From an uncultured Spirochaetia bacterium (lineage in GTDB: Bacteria; Spirochaetota; Spirochaetia; CAKZLE01): 64,000 nucleotides of DNA. The notes below the pieces were generated by a model. It made no database searches. It saw only the letters and a program-made list of their open reading frames with translations, and was not told where the DNA came from. The stretch's first letter is position 1; every line of letters begins with the position of its first letter. Location of the stretch: contig CAKZLE010000031.1 in the NCBI GenBank assembly GCA_937125225.1, positions 40,889 through 104,888 on the forward strand, read 5' to 3'. A program made the position numbers and the translations under genes. This document shows, piece after piece, positions 1 through 8,908 of this stretch.

Positions 1-1318
1 TCTGATAGAAGGAGATTAGAGCATCTCTCATAGCTTTCGTATGTTTCGTATAGAAAGGATTCCCCGCCTTGTTATGGGTCTCTCCGGGATCTGTCTTCAG
101 ATCGAAGAGCCACTCTTTCCTGTCCGGTACGGAGTATATATACTTGAACTCTTTCGATACAGCCATATAGAGGGCCTTATCGAAATGGTGATATTGACCG
201 TAAATGATTTTTCTATCAATTTCATTTTCATAGATATCTTTCAAGCTCTCTCCACAGAAGTCCTGTTCATCCGTAATTTCTGCAAACTGCAGCATCGTGG
301 GAAGAACATCCATCAGTGATACCGGTTTTTCTGTAGAACAGCCCTTCGGTAGATCGGGATGAACCATGAGCATAGGGATTCGAGAAGCAGAATCGAGAAA
401 GCATCGTTTCCCGACACAGTCATAATCTCCAAGCAACTCCCCATGGTCCGAGGAGAAAAGGATCAAGGTATTATCATAGAGCTTCTGTTCTTTGAGATAT
501 TCGAGGAGTCTGCCGATCTGGTAATCGATAAATGAGATTGTAGAATAGTAGGCTGCCTTCATCGTTCGAACTGCATGTTCTGATATACCCCGATCGAAAT
601 ACTTGTATCGGTTCTGGAAGTCATTCCAATAGGTTGTCAGTTTCTCAGCTGTTATAGGATGTTTAGGAAGAGGCATCTCAGGCCCTCGATAGAGTTTATT
701 CCAGGGTGTCGGAGTCTCGAATGGTGGATGAGGTTTTATGAAACTCGTCATAAGCATGAAGGGAGACTTCCTATCCCTTCTATCGAGAAAATCTATACTC
801 TTATCAACGACCCAGGAGGAGTTATGAAGCTTTGCCGGTAGTTGTGAAGGTTGCGGGGTATAGTACATGTCACCACGAATCCCATGAGGATCATGGACAT
901 GACTATAGGAATTCTCTTCTAGATAATGTGAATAGTCATCAGGTGATCCAAGTTCCTCACTGACATCTCTTGAGTCAAAGCCCCAGAGGATCGAGTTATC
1001 CTCCCCCTCGAAGGTGAAATGCATCTTCCCCACCCCGTGAGTCTGATACCCATGATCTGAAAGAATCTCCATGAAACTTCTGTTTCCTTCGGGCATGATG
1101 TCATTATATACACAGTCGGTCTCATGAGGCATGAGTCCAGTGTGCATCGCATACCGTGCAGGGATACAGACTGGACAGGGAGAATAGGCTCTCTTAAAAG
1201 AGACTCCATTCCTTACCATTGAGTCTAGGGCTGGTGTCTTAATCACGGGATTCCCGTGAGCTGCAATCGTATCGAAACGTTGTTGATCTGTGAAGATCAA
1301 TAAGATATTCTTCTGCAT
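1..1318 (-). CDS. Sulfatase, Cys-type (3' end beyond window)
   Basis: The gene starts at ATG 1318 and runs off the left edge still open, so the C-terminus is missing; about 439 residues are visible. The N-terminus carries the metal-binding FTDQQR segment (residues 9-14) and the formylglycine motif CIPAR with Cys51 as the residue to be oxidised; HGNPVIKTPALD and a later SSDHGE metal-site segment are also typical of family S1 sulfatases. It should hydrolyse sulfate esters, probably on a sugar. No clear signal peptide is visible, so a cytoplasmic location on imported oligosaccharides is likely. The start has GGAGG seven bases upstream, inside the end of the glycosidase gene, so the two are translationally coupled. 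It is the last visible gene of the block running leftward from 16905. The maturase that makes formylglycine is not in the window. Confidence 0.93.
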   Translation of the reverse strand, partial: MQKNILLIFTDQQRFDTIAAHGNPVIKTPALDSMVRNGVSFKRAYSPCPVCIPARYAMHTGLMPHETDCVYNDIMPEGNRSFMEILSDHGYQTHGVGKMHFTFEGEDNSILWGFDSRDVSEELGSPDDYSHYLEENSYSHVHDPHGIRGDMYYTPQPSQLPAKLHNSSWVVDKSIDFLDRRDRKSPFMLMTSFIKPHPPFETPTPWNKLYRGPEMPLPKHPITAEKLTTYWNDFQNRYKYFDRGISEHAVRTMKAAYYSTISFIDYQIGRLLEYLKEQKLYDNTLILFSSDHGELLGDYDCVGKRCFLDSASRIPMLMVHPDLPKGCSTEKPVSLMDVLPTMLQFAEITDEQDFCGESLKDIYENEIDRKIIYGQYHHFDKALYMAVSKEFKYIYSVPDRKEWLFDLKTDPGETHNKAGNPFYTKHTKAMRDALISFYQ

Positions 1319-1320
1319 TG

Positions 1321-3684
1321 TCATGCCTCCATAGCTATCTTCATCCGTATACAGTTCTTTTCAAATCGTTTGCCGTTTGGGAGCGTTATGATGAGTTCCA
1401 ACTTATCAGGATTTTTAATCGTCAAAATAGACTGTCCATTCTTTTCTCTCATATTCACATAGAGCGTACCCCCTCTAGTTACCACTGAACCTTGAATCTC
1501 CTTCACAGAAGTTCTTTGTGGTACAATAAGGATTCTGTCTGAAGTGATACTCTCAGGTCTCACACCTAGGAGTTCAGCGGTAAATTCATACAGGGGTATC
1601 GCTCCCCAGGCATGACAATCACTTCTCTGAGTCACAGGGTCCTCGTTCCAGGTCGTGAGATTCATTTCAATCATCCTCTTCCACCCTCTCCATGGATCTT
1701 CATTCTCTCCATAGATACCAGCTAAAGATAGAGACCGCATAAGAAAGAACGCCATTGAATAGGAAACTTGTGAAAGAGAATCGTCATGAATGGTCTTTCG
1801 CATCAGCTCTGCACCACCCTTTCCTGTGATGGTTCCTGATAGGATTGCCCAGATCTGGGTATGCTGACTAAAATAGTGTGATCCTGGGCCGTCACTAAAA
1901 AGATTACGCTCAGTAGACCAACAGGTGCTCCTAATAATATCAAGCAATCTCTCCGACCGCTTTTCATACTCATGTGCCGTCCCAATACGTCCTAGAACTG
2001 TGCATAACTCTGCTGCCCTCTGGAGCCCCACAGCATAGAGTAGGTTTGTCACAGTCAGTGGACCATCAGAAGCAGCAGTCGGAACACCCCGACCAGCTCT
2101 CCATTGGTCTACCCAGTCGACAAATTGCCAGTACTGGCTTGGTATATTATCCACCAGACCATCTTCATTGAGTTGTCTATCGAACCATCCAAGTACCGAA
2201 TCGATCGTGGGGAGGTAACGCTTTACCAGATGCTCATCCCTGAAGTAGAGATAGTGATCAAAGACCATAAGGATCCAATAGATATTGAATCCTGGAATTA
2301 TCTGAGATTCTATCGAAGGGAATCTGCTCTGAAGCAGTCCTTGAGGTATCTGAGAGCAGTGATAGTCATGGATGGCCTTACGTGCCAGACGATCATCGCC
2401 TGAGATCTGATAGGTGAAGAGCATCTGCAAATAGGTATCCATAGTATATTGGAACTGTTCATAATAGGGACAATCCTCATAGCTCTCATGCATGCATCGC
2501 CTCAGGGTCCTGAGGCTGATATCCCACATGGAATTGAGATCGTTATCTGAGGAATTGAAATCTGCTTTGACTTCCAGCGGATAGCCGGTCTCCCGATAGG
2601 AGATATTACGGAATAGGCAGGAATCATCTCCCACAGTGAGTGATACCCGTATGAACCTGAAGGTCTTGAACCAGAAAGGTTCATAGACTTCCGGATCTTC
2701 TTTGGTCCCTACTCCTGCAAGTTCATATCGTGCTGAGTCTCCATAGAGAGAACCCTCTTCTGCATCATCTCGTATGCCCTTATCACGTTCCCAGGGAACT
2801 TCGATCGGTTCATGCTCATAGCACTCTGCATAGAGGATCTCGACAATCGTCCCTTCTCCACCGGAGAATGTGAAGACCGGGAATCCAGTAGTCAATTCAC
2901 CGGCATCTATCTCGATGGTCAATCGGGTCCCTGCCGGGATCAGGCAGCCGGGATCACATTCGGTATCGATTATCGCTTCTATCGAGGTTCCAGAGAGGAT
3001 ATCCCCTCGAGATGCCACGATCTTCTTGAAAGTCTGTTCTCTTTCATAGAGAATCGGGATCTCACGTGGATAAAGCTGCCAGGGTTCGAGGACGCCGGTC
3101 GTAGTATCAACAAGATCATAGATACAACAGGATTCCCACTGAGAATCGTCATAGCCGAGCTCTTTCCAGCCGAACGGACGACAGGTACCGTCGACCTGTT
3201 CAGTACCACCGAGGAACATGGTATTGTACTCACCAGCCTTGAAGGAGATCGATTCATCCATCCGACAGAGCCAGGACTCATCACTGATGACAGTCCCAAT
3301 AAGCTCATCCTGGTCATCATAGCAGGTTGCCTCGAAGATGAGCATACCATAGGGCGAACGGAATATTGAGAGATTCTCACCACTTATCGGGTAATGGAGA
3401 ACCTTAACCGCAATCTGATTGATCCCATCATTCAGGTATTCAGATATTTCAAGAGTCTCAAAGTACCAGCGGAAGTCTGATCCCTTACAGGGACCGAAGA
3501 GTACCATCTTACCATTTACGTAGAGACGGTATCTGCTGTCTGCCGATATTCTCACGACACAACGTTCGAAACCTGTTTCGAAGAGAATCTGTTTCCTGAA
3601 ATATAGGATCTCTGTCTCATCCGAGAATCTCTTCTCTTGATCCCTCCAGATGAAATTCCCTTCGAAAGGACGTTCTTTAACCAT
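1321..3684 (-). CDS. GH78-like alpha-L-rhamnosidase candidate
   Basis: The 787-residue protein shows a beta-sandwich N-terminal part (ADSRYRLYVNGK, residues about 49-60, typical of rhamnosidase N-terminal sugar-binding domains) and a six-hairpin (alpha/alpha)6 catalytic part with the segment DCPYYEQFQY near residue 403, the place where GH78 enzymes carry DCPQRDE and the general-acid Glu. CHAWGAIPLYEF near residue 690 matches the conserved end of this barrel. There is no signal peptide, so it probably acts on imported oligosaccharides in the cytoplasm. Its ATG overlaps the stop of the upstream permease (ATGA at 3684), and a sulfatase follows directly. Substrate specificity (rhamnoside or another sugar) is inference; GH78-like proteins include members of other activity. 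Confidence 0.8.
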   Translation of the reverse strand: MVKERPFEGNFIWRDQEKRFSDETEILYFRKQILFETGFERCVVRISADSRYRLYVNGKMVLFGPCKGSDFRWYFETLEISEYLNDGINQIAVKVLHYPISGENLSIFRSPYGMLIFEATCYDDQDELIGTVISDESWLCRMDESISFKAGEYNTMFLGGTEQVDGTCRPFGWKELGYDDSQWESCCIYDLVDTTTGVLEPWQLYPREIPILYEREQTFKKIVASRGDILSGTSIEAIIDTECDPGCLIPAGTRLTIEIDAGELTTGFPVFTFSGGEGTIVEILYAECYEHEPIEVPWERDKGIRDDAEEGSLYGDSARYELAGVGTKEDPEVYEPFWFKTFRFIRVSLTVGDDSCLFRNISYRETGYPLEVKADFNSSDNDLNSMWDISLRTLRRCMHESYEDCPYYEQFQYTMDTYLQMLFTYQISGDDRLARKAIHDYHCSQIPQGLLQSRFPSIESQIIPGFNIYWILMVFDHYLYFRDEHLVKRYLPTIDSVLGWFDRQLNEDGLVDNIPSQYWQFVDWVDQWRAGRGVPTAASDGPLTVTNLLYAVGLQRAAELCTVLGRIGTAHEYEKRSERLLDIIRSTCWSTERNLFSDGPGSHYFSQHTQIWAILSGTITGKGGAELMRKTIHDDSLSQVSYSMAFFLMRSLSLAGIYGENEDPWRGWKRMIEMNLTTWNEDPVTQRSDCHAWGAIPLYEFTAELLGVRPESITSDRILIVPQRTSVKEIQGSVVTRGGTLYVNMREKNGQSILTIKNPDKLELIITLPNGKRFEKNCIRMKIAMEA

Positions 3685-4514
3685 CAGAACTTCAAAGCTC
3701 CTGAGGTCAGGTTCGTGATCATCTTCTTCTGTGCGATGATGAAGAATATCAGGATGGGGATGAGGGTAAGCAGCAATCCTGCAAAGAACTCATTCCAGTA
3801 GGTCACGAATTCACCTTTTGCGAAGATGATCGCAAGAGGTATAGTCCTCTTCGCTACTCCCTGTAGGATGATAAGTGGGAATAGGAGGTTATTCCAGGTA
3901 TCAACGGTATTGAGCGTCACGAGGGTGACGATCGCTGGATTGAGGATCGGAATAGCAATCTTCCAGTAGACCATGAATGGACTCGCACCATCAATGATCG
4001 CAGACTCTTCGAGCTCTATCGGTACAGTCTTCATGAATTGTGAGATCAAGAAGATCCCATAGGATGCGAAAGCCCCGACGAATACCAGTACGAGTCCGAA
4101 TCTGGTATTGTTTATACCCATTGAGGTCAACCAGGGTACTATAGTCGTTACGACAGACTGAGGAGGCAGGGTCATTCCGACTACGAACAGGACGAGAATG
4201 CTAGAGAAGACCCATCTATGTTGTTTTGCTCTACAGATTGCATATCCTGCCATGGTATAAGAAATGATACCTATAAGAACAGCAATAGTTGTGACAAATA
4301 TACTATTGTAGGTTGCGACAACATAGTCCATTCTCTCAAAGGCCAATTTGAAGTTCTCAAGATGAATCGAAGTCGTTATTCCAAGGGGGTTACTGATCAT
4401 CTCGTTCGTAGTCTTCAATGAGATGTTCACTAGATTGAATAATGGGTAGATCATGATCACAGTAAAGATGATCATAAGGATCTCTATTCCCAGGGTTTTT
4501 CTCTTTGCTGCCAT
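3684..4514 (-). CDS. CUT1 sugar ABC permease, MalG-type
   Basis: Inner-membrane permease of the carbohydrate-uptake-1 type. About six hydrophobic segments are seen and the EAA loop reads EESAIIDGASPF around residues 172-185, which contacts the ATPase. The ATG at 4514 overlaps the upstream permease stop as TGATG, a coupling arrangement; a second in-frame ATG at 4532 would add six residues (MGEESL) but has no ribosome-binding site. The end overlaps the glycosidase start by four bases (ATGA). It pairs with the permease at 4514-5419 and the binding protein at 5497-6759. No ATPase gene is nearby, as is common where one MsmK-type ATPase serves several importers. Confidence 0.92.
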   Translation of the reverse strand: MAAKRKTLGIEILMIIFTVIMIYPLFNLVNISLKTTNEMISNPLGITTSIHLENFKLAFERMDYVVATYNSIFVTTIAVLIGIISYTMAGYAICRAKQHRWVFSSILVLFVVGMTLPPQSVVTTIVPWLTSMGINNTRFGLVLVFVGAFASYGIFLISQFMKTVPIELEESAIIDGASPFMVYWKIAIPILNPAIVTLVTLNTVDTWNNLLFPLIILQGVAKRTIPLAIIFAKGEFVTYWNEFFAGLLLTLIPILIFFIIAQKKMITNLTSGALKF

Positions 4515-5419
4515 CAGACTCTCTTCTCCCATTGACCGAACCCGAATACGAGCGATCTGTTAACGATAAGAATGCAGATTACCAGAAGTACTGAACCTGC
4601 AGCCGCATACCCGTTATAGCCCTGTCTCACGAGTTTGATGATGTAGGTACCAAGAGTCTCTGTTACTCCTGCGGGACCTCCATCGGTCATACCATAGATG
4701 ATATCAAACACTTTCAAAGAACCCATGAACGAAGTGATCACATTAACTGAGAATGACGGTGCCATCATAGGAAGGATGATATGTGTCAGTCTCCTCCACC
4801 AACCGGCACCATCTATCATAGCAGCCTCTTTCATACTTGATGGAATAGTTGCCAGATTTGCAGTGAATAGCAGGGATGCCCGCCCTATAAAACGCCAAAC
4901 ATGAGCAATGATAACCGCATACATGGCAGTATTCACCTGTCCTAGCCAAGGTTGGACAAGCTGGTCCAACCCAACACTCTCCAGGAGGGTATTAAAAAAA
5001 CCACCCATCGAATACATATAGGTCCAGAGATACGCTACGACTACACCAGGGATCAATGAGGGGAGAAACAGTAGTGCTGTATAAAGAGCACCGTACTTCA
5101 GCTTCTCATGTAGCAACATCGCAACAAGAAATCCGAGGATATTCTGTATCAGGATCACAAGGATCGAGAATACGAATGTATTGATCAGACTCTGGATGAA
5201 CTGTGGATCTGTGATCATCATCCGGTAATTTCTCAAACCTACGAACTTGTAGTTCATATTGATCCCGTTGAAATTCGTGAAGGAATACCCGAAACTCCCG
5301 ATAACCGGTAAGAGAAAGAAGATTACATAGATGACCAGAGCTGGCAACAACATGAGCAAAAAGACGTAGAAACCATCATATGTAGTCTTGATCTTGCGTT
5401 TAGGTATGGATTCTATTTC
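4514..5419 (-). CDS. CUT1 sugar ABC permease, MalF/UgpA-type
   Basis: First permease of this importer, six predicted membrane segments, with an EAA-loop segment MKEAAMIDGAGWW near two thirds of its length. The start is placed at ATG 5419 (protein beginning MEIESIP), with AGGAG ten bases upstream. A longer reading from GTG 5464 exists, but that GTG lies inside the 10-bp hairpin at 5449-5476 and lacks a ribosome-binding site, so it is rejected. The gene follows the binding protein and precedes the MalG-type permease with a one-base stop/start overlap. It forms the transmembrane channel together with that partner. Confidence 0.92.
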   Translation of the reverse strand, partial: EIESIPKRKIKTTYDGFYVFLLMLLPALVIYVIFFLLPVIGSFGYSFTNFNGINMNYKFVGLRNYRMMITDPQFIQSLINTFVFSILVILIQNILGFLVAMLLHEKLKYGALYTALLFLPSLIPGVVVAYLWTYMYSMGGFFNTLLESVGLDQLVQPWLGQVNTAMYAVIIAHVWRFIGRASLLFTANLATIPSSMKEAAMIDGAGWWRRLTHIILPMMAPSFSVNVITSFMGSLKVFDIIYGMTDGGPAGVTETLGTYIIKLVRQGYNGYAAAGSVLLVICILIVNRSLVFGFGQWEKRV

Positions 5420-5448
5420 CATGGTGATTATACTCCTAATAGATACGA

Positions 5449-5476
5449 ATCGGCTGAAAATCACTCTTCAGCCGAT
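5449..5476 (-). terminator. Stem-loop between binding protein and permeases
   Basis: ATCGGCTGAA at 5449-5458 pairs perfectly with TTCAGCCGAT at 5467-5476, loop of eight bases. On the minus-strand transcript it lies just after the binding-protein gene and is not followed by a run of U, so it more likely stabilises the upstream message or partly attenuates the permeases than ends transcription fully. Confidence 0.6.
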
Positions 5477-5496
5477 CATGTATTCATTGACTCTGA

Positions 5497-6759
5497 TTAC
5501 TGGTTGAGAAGTAGTTTCCGCTTGTAGTACTCTCCAAACTCAACAGCCATCTCTTGTGGAGTTGTAACCCCGATGATGAGCTTGCTCAGGTTATCTCTCC
5601 AGTCATTGAGACAGACATTCCTGAACTGAGGCCATAGGAAAACGTTCCCGTCAGCGATCGTCTGAGCGAATTCGCTTCCGATAGGATTATCTGAACTGAT
5701 ACCCCCCTGAAGCGTGGTATAGGTTCCCCATGAGAGTGCGAGTCTTCCGAGATTCTCTTTCTCAAAGAGGAACTCAACGAACTTGATAGCCTCTTCTTTG
5801 TGCTCTGATGCATCATTGACTCCGATGAATCGGTCAACAAGCATATGAGCCTGTGGAGGAAGTGGGGCATCCTGGATAGGGGATGCAACGAATACGAACT
5901 CAAATCCTTCTGGTGCTGCATCTGAAAGTAACTGGATATGGGATGCGATACCGTACATGAAAGCACCTTCACTATTGACGAACTGGGTGAATCCCTCATC
6001 GTTCCAGGTAATCGAAGCTGATTCTTCGGGGTTGATATATCCACGATCGATGAGCGTCTGGATCTTCTCCATCTGTGGAAGCCAGATCTCAGAGATTGAT
6101 ACTTCGTCATTCATGACTCGTTTCTCAAGATCACTGGTTGGAAGATTCTCTGCGAACATGTTATTCTCGAAAGAATGGTAGGCAGACCATGTCCTTGATT
6201 TATTACCCATGATCCAGGGAAGGTAGCCGTGGTTTTTTACCTTCTCAGAAGCCGCGAGGAACTCATCCCAGTTCAGGGGGATCGAATCCACTCCGCACTC
6301 TTCAAGAATCTTAGTATTAACGAACATTCCCAGACCGTTTCCTGCAGAACTCAGTGCATAGACATTCCCATCCACGGTTCCTGAATCAAGTACTGCAGGG
6401 AGCATATTTTGAGCTGCTACAGTATCATCAAGAACTGCAAGTCGACCTGCATCTGCAAAGTCCTTCAAATCTGCAGTCATGACGAAGAATGCATCGAGCT
6501 GTTGTCCAGCAACAAGACGTGTCTTATAGACATCAGTGTATCGGTCGACACCGATACCTTCTACAGCTACCGTGATACCGGGGTTCTTAGCCTCGAACTC
6601 TTCAATAAGTTCAGGTAAAGCCCCGACCTCTTTATCTAACATGTAATGAAGGAACACCAGTTCCGTCTTCTTATTCTCATCTGCTTCTGCCTGCCCTCCA
6701 GCAAACAGTGGAGTCATTGCCAACAGTACTGCCAGTACCATAACGATTACTCTTTTCAT
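5497..6759 (-). CDS. Extracellular sugar-binding protein, family 1
   Basis: A 420-residue solute-binding protein of an ABC importer. It has a signal peptide (residues 1-21, ending PLFAGGQAE), with no lipobox cysteine, so it is probably released into the periplasm after signal-peptidase I cleavage. The mature part has the layout of family 1 binding proteins for oligosaccharides (residues AGNGLGMFVNTK, EDAPLP-type lobes). The ribosome-binding site is GAGG six bases before ATG. It is first in the unit 5497 to 1 and is separated from its permeases by a stem-loop. The upstream response regulator may control it. Probable ligand: an oligosaccharide released from the sulfated glycan; this is inference from the neighbours. 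Confidence 0.93.
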   Translation of the reverse strand: MKRVIVMVLAVLLAMTPLFAGGQAEADENKKTELVFLHYMLDKEVGALPELIEEFEAKNPGITVAVEGIGVDRYTDVYKTRLVAGQQLDAFFVMTADLKDFADAGRLAVLDDTVAAQNMLPAVLDSGTVDGNVYALSSAGNGLGMFVNTKILEECGVDSIPLNWDEFLAASEKVKNHGYLPWIMGNKSRTWSAYHSFENNMFAENLPTSDLEKRVMNDEVSISEIWLPQMEKIQTLIDRGYINPEESASITWNDEGFTQFVNSEGAFMYGIASHIQLLSDAAPEGFEFVFVASPIQDAPLPPQAHMLVDRFIGVNDASEHKEEAIKFVEFLFEKENLGRLALSWGTYTTLQGGISSDNPIGSEFAQTIADGNVFLWPQFRNVCLNDWRDNLSKLIIGVTTPQEMAVEFGEYYKRKLLLNQ

Positions 6760-6833
6760 AATTTTCCTCTTTTTAATGTATTCCCGTAGGTGATTTCGAG
6801 TATAGGGGATAGAATCCCATCCGTGGGCTTATC

Positions 6834-6868
6834 AAAGTACTCCTGAAGAGTACTTTAGTACTCTTCAG
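6834..6868. promoter_or_regulatory. Triple AGTACT repeat forming alternative hairpins
   Basis: AGTACT occurs three times in 20 bases. CTGAAGAGTACT (6843-6854) and AGTACTCTTCAG (6857-6868) form a perfect 12-bp dyad; AAAGTACTC (6834-6842) can instead pair with GAGTACTTT (6848-6856). The two hairpins exclude each other. The element overlaps the stop codon of the response regulator and lies about 75 bases before the binding-protein start. It could be a terminator, an attenuator or a regulator-binding site; no U-run is present. Confidence 0.5.
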
Positions 6869-7524
6869 ATAAGATTCTGATGAGAACTGTACTCAGGAAA
6901 GACTTCGAGGATCGTTCGGATTGCCTGGAAACGATTATTGACCTTCATTTCACCATAGATCCTACTTATATAATTCTTAACCGTCTGTTTCCCAAGATTC
7001 ATCTCTTTAGCTATCTCATCATTCGAGTATCCTTGGGATATGAGCCTGAGGATATGGATATCACGCTGACTGAGATGATCCACCCATTTAGGGCGTTTCT
7101 TCGACCTTTTTGAACCACCCCCCTTCGAAGTGATCTTGGAGATGATGAAGTTATCCTTTGAAGCATTCGTGATGGCCCTAGTGAGCTCATCCATACTCAC
7201 ATCTTTGAGGAGGATCCCTGATGCACCGATATTCATCGCCTTCTGTACATAATCATCGTATCCGAAGGCGGTCAACATCAGGATGATGATATCAGGGTAC
7301 AGTTTGAGAATCTTCTCGGAGATAGTAAAACCATCTAGATGCTTGAGATGGATATCCATAAGAATGACCCCAGGTCTGAACTCTCCTACCATCTTCATGA
7401 TTTCAGGTTCTGAGGCTGAAGTCTCATAGGCAACACGTGTGAACTCCTCGAAAACCAGAGCCCGCTTTAAGGTCTCTGCAAAAAGCTGCTGATCATCAAC
7501 AATCAATACTCTATGTCTATTCAT
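6865..7524 (-). CDS. NarL/FixJ-type response regulator
   Basis: A 219-residue regulator with a receiver domain (acidic pair Asp10-Asp11, phospho-acceptor Asp57 in GVILMDIHL, Lys at about 108 in LLKDVS) and a C-terminal LuxR-type helix-turn-helix from about residue 148 (LSQRDIHILRLISQGYSNDEIAKEM). It overlaps the start of its sensor kinase reading frame by eight bases, so the two are a coupled pair. It sits inside the glycan block between the sulfatases and the first binding protein and is the obvious local controller of them. The DNA target is unknown; the AGTACT repeats just downstream are a candidate. Confidence 0.93.
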   Translation of the reverse strand: MNRHRVLIVDDQQLFAETLKRALVFEEFTRVAYETSASEPEIMKMVGEFRPGVILMDIHLKHLDGFTISEKILKLYPDIIILMLTAFGYDDYVQKAMNIGASGILLKDVSMDELTRAITNASKDNFIISKITSKGGGSKRSKKRPKWVDHLSQRDIHILRLISQGYSNDEIAKEMNLGKQTVKNYISRIYGEMKVNNRFQAIRTILEVFPEYSSHQNLI

Positions 7525-8773
7525 GCTTTGCCTCCTGATTCAAAGGGATCTCTACCCTTACCTGATATCCCTGCTGGTTCCTCTGGAATCGAATATATCC
7601 ATCTACTTTGGCAAGTCGCTCCTCCATACTCGTCTGTCCAAGCCCTTTATGGCCGCTCTTAAGAGTCTTCATCCCATTATCCTGGATTGTCACCGTAATC
7701 AGATCCTCTGATTCCCAGAAACTTATCTGTATAGCCTTTGCCTTTCCATGCCGTAATGCATTGACCAGTGATTCCTGTATGATATAGTAGATCACTTTAT
7801 CGATGAGAAGACCGTAACTGTTTCGAGCATTGGCCCAGACGATATTCACCTCGACATGAGTCGAACTGCTAAACGGACCGGCAAGATCACTGATCGAGGA
7901 GAGTCTGATAGGTTCTTCCTTGATAGATGATCGCAGGTCATAGAGAACCTTCCTGATCTCATAGAGTCCATACCGACTCTGCTCCCCAACCCACTTGAAG
8001 ATCTCGCGGAGTTCATCAGGATCATCAGGAGGGTTTCGGTCATTCGCCTCCATCATCATGATGATATCGGTGAACGTCTTCCCAATGATATCATGGAGCT
8101 CACGAGTGATTCGTTTCCTCTCATCAATGCTTGAAGACTCTTCAGCATCTGCCGCATATTTAAGAAAGTGTGAGCTCTCAGCAGTAAGCTGTTCAATTGT
8201 ATTCACGAGGGTTTCAAACACGTTCTGTGTCTCCAGATGTTGTGATACCCCATAACGGGCAAGATAATGGAGAACCGAGAAGGACCCATAAAAACAGATG
8301 AACATGAGGATATCAGCATACCCAAGCAGTATTCCAAAATGATGATAAGCAGGGATGATCTTCACAGTCAGATAGAGTATCCCGTATATGAGGGTGATCA
8401 CCGGAGTATAGGATACTTTGAATATAGAGATCAGGCTCAGATATAATCCGGTGACGAGAAAACTGTCAATGAAAACACTATCGGGATAGGGTACGATTGT
8501 AAGGGTGATCACTACGGCTCGGAAGAGGATGATCCAGACCAGATATTTCTTTGTGGTGAACACCCTCTCAAGAAGGATGAGCAGGGTGTTGATCCCAATG
8601 AGGATCTTGAAATCAAGATCCCAATCATATTGATGAGTGAAGGTAGTGATCCTTGAATATAGAAGGGCCAAAACAATGAAACAGAAAAAGATATTGATTA
8701 GGAGTGTCGCATACTGCAATATATGATAGATCGGTTGAGAGGAGAATCTCACCCTACCATTGTCTCCATTCAT
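7517..8773 (-). CDS. NarX/DesK-type sensor histidine kinase
   Basis: A 418-residue membrane kinase. The first 175 residues hold about six hydrophobic segments and no large extracytoplasmic domain, so the signal may be sensed in the membrane or come from the transporter. The HisKA_3 dimerisation box is RKRITRELHDIIGK with the phosphorylated His227, followed by a HATPase domain with ESLVNALRHGKAK and QDNGMK. The partner regulator starts before its stop codon. It is placed after the two sulfatases at 8909-11681, with a 135-base gap that may contain a promoter. Ligand unknown. Confidence 0.93.
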   Translation of the reverse strand: MNGDNGRVRFSSQPIYHILQYATLLINIFFCFIVLALLYSRITTFTHQYDWDLDFKILIGINTLLILLERVFTTKKYLVWIILFRAVVITLTIVPYPDSVFIDSFLVTGLYLSLISIFKVSYTPVITLIYGILYLTVKIIPAYHHFGILLGYADILMFICFYGSFSVLHYLARYGVSQHLETQNVFETLVNTIEQLTAESSHFLKYAADAEESSSIDERKRITRELHDIIGKTFTDIIMMMEANDRNPPDDPDELREIFKWVGEQSRYGLYEIRKVLYDLRSSIKEEPIRLSSISDLAGPFSSSTHVEVNIVWANARNSYGLLIDKVIYYIIQESLVNALRHGKAKAIQISFWESEDLITVTIQDNGMKTLKSGHKGLGQTSMEERLAKVDGYIRFQRNQQGYQVRVEIPLNQEAKHE

Positions 8774-8908
8774 CTATATATCCTCACTATTTCTCTCTTA
8801 AAGCTCTTCACCTACATTATAGCATTGTTAAAATTATAAGATCGGATCCTTCACAAAGGAATATGCAAAACCACACAGATGATGGACATAACCTGTTATT
8901 TCAAACTT

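Noticed and set aside
2812..3383. Long frames on the opposite strand and in other frames within the GH78-like gene
   Set aside because: They lie fully inside a well-supported glycosidase gene, have no recognisable motifs, and reflect codon bias.
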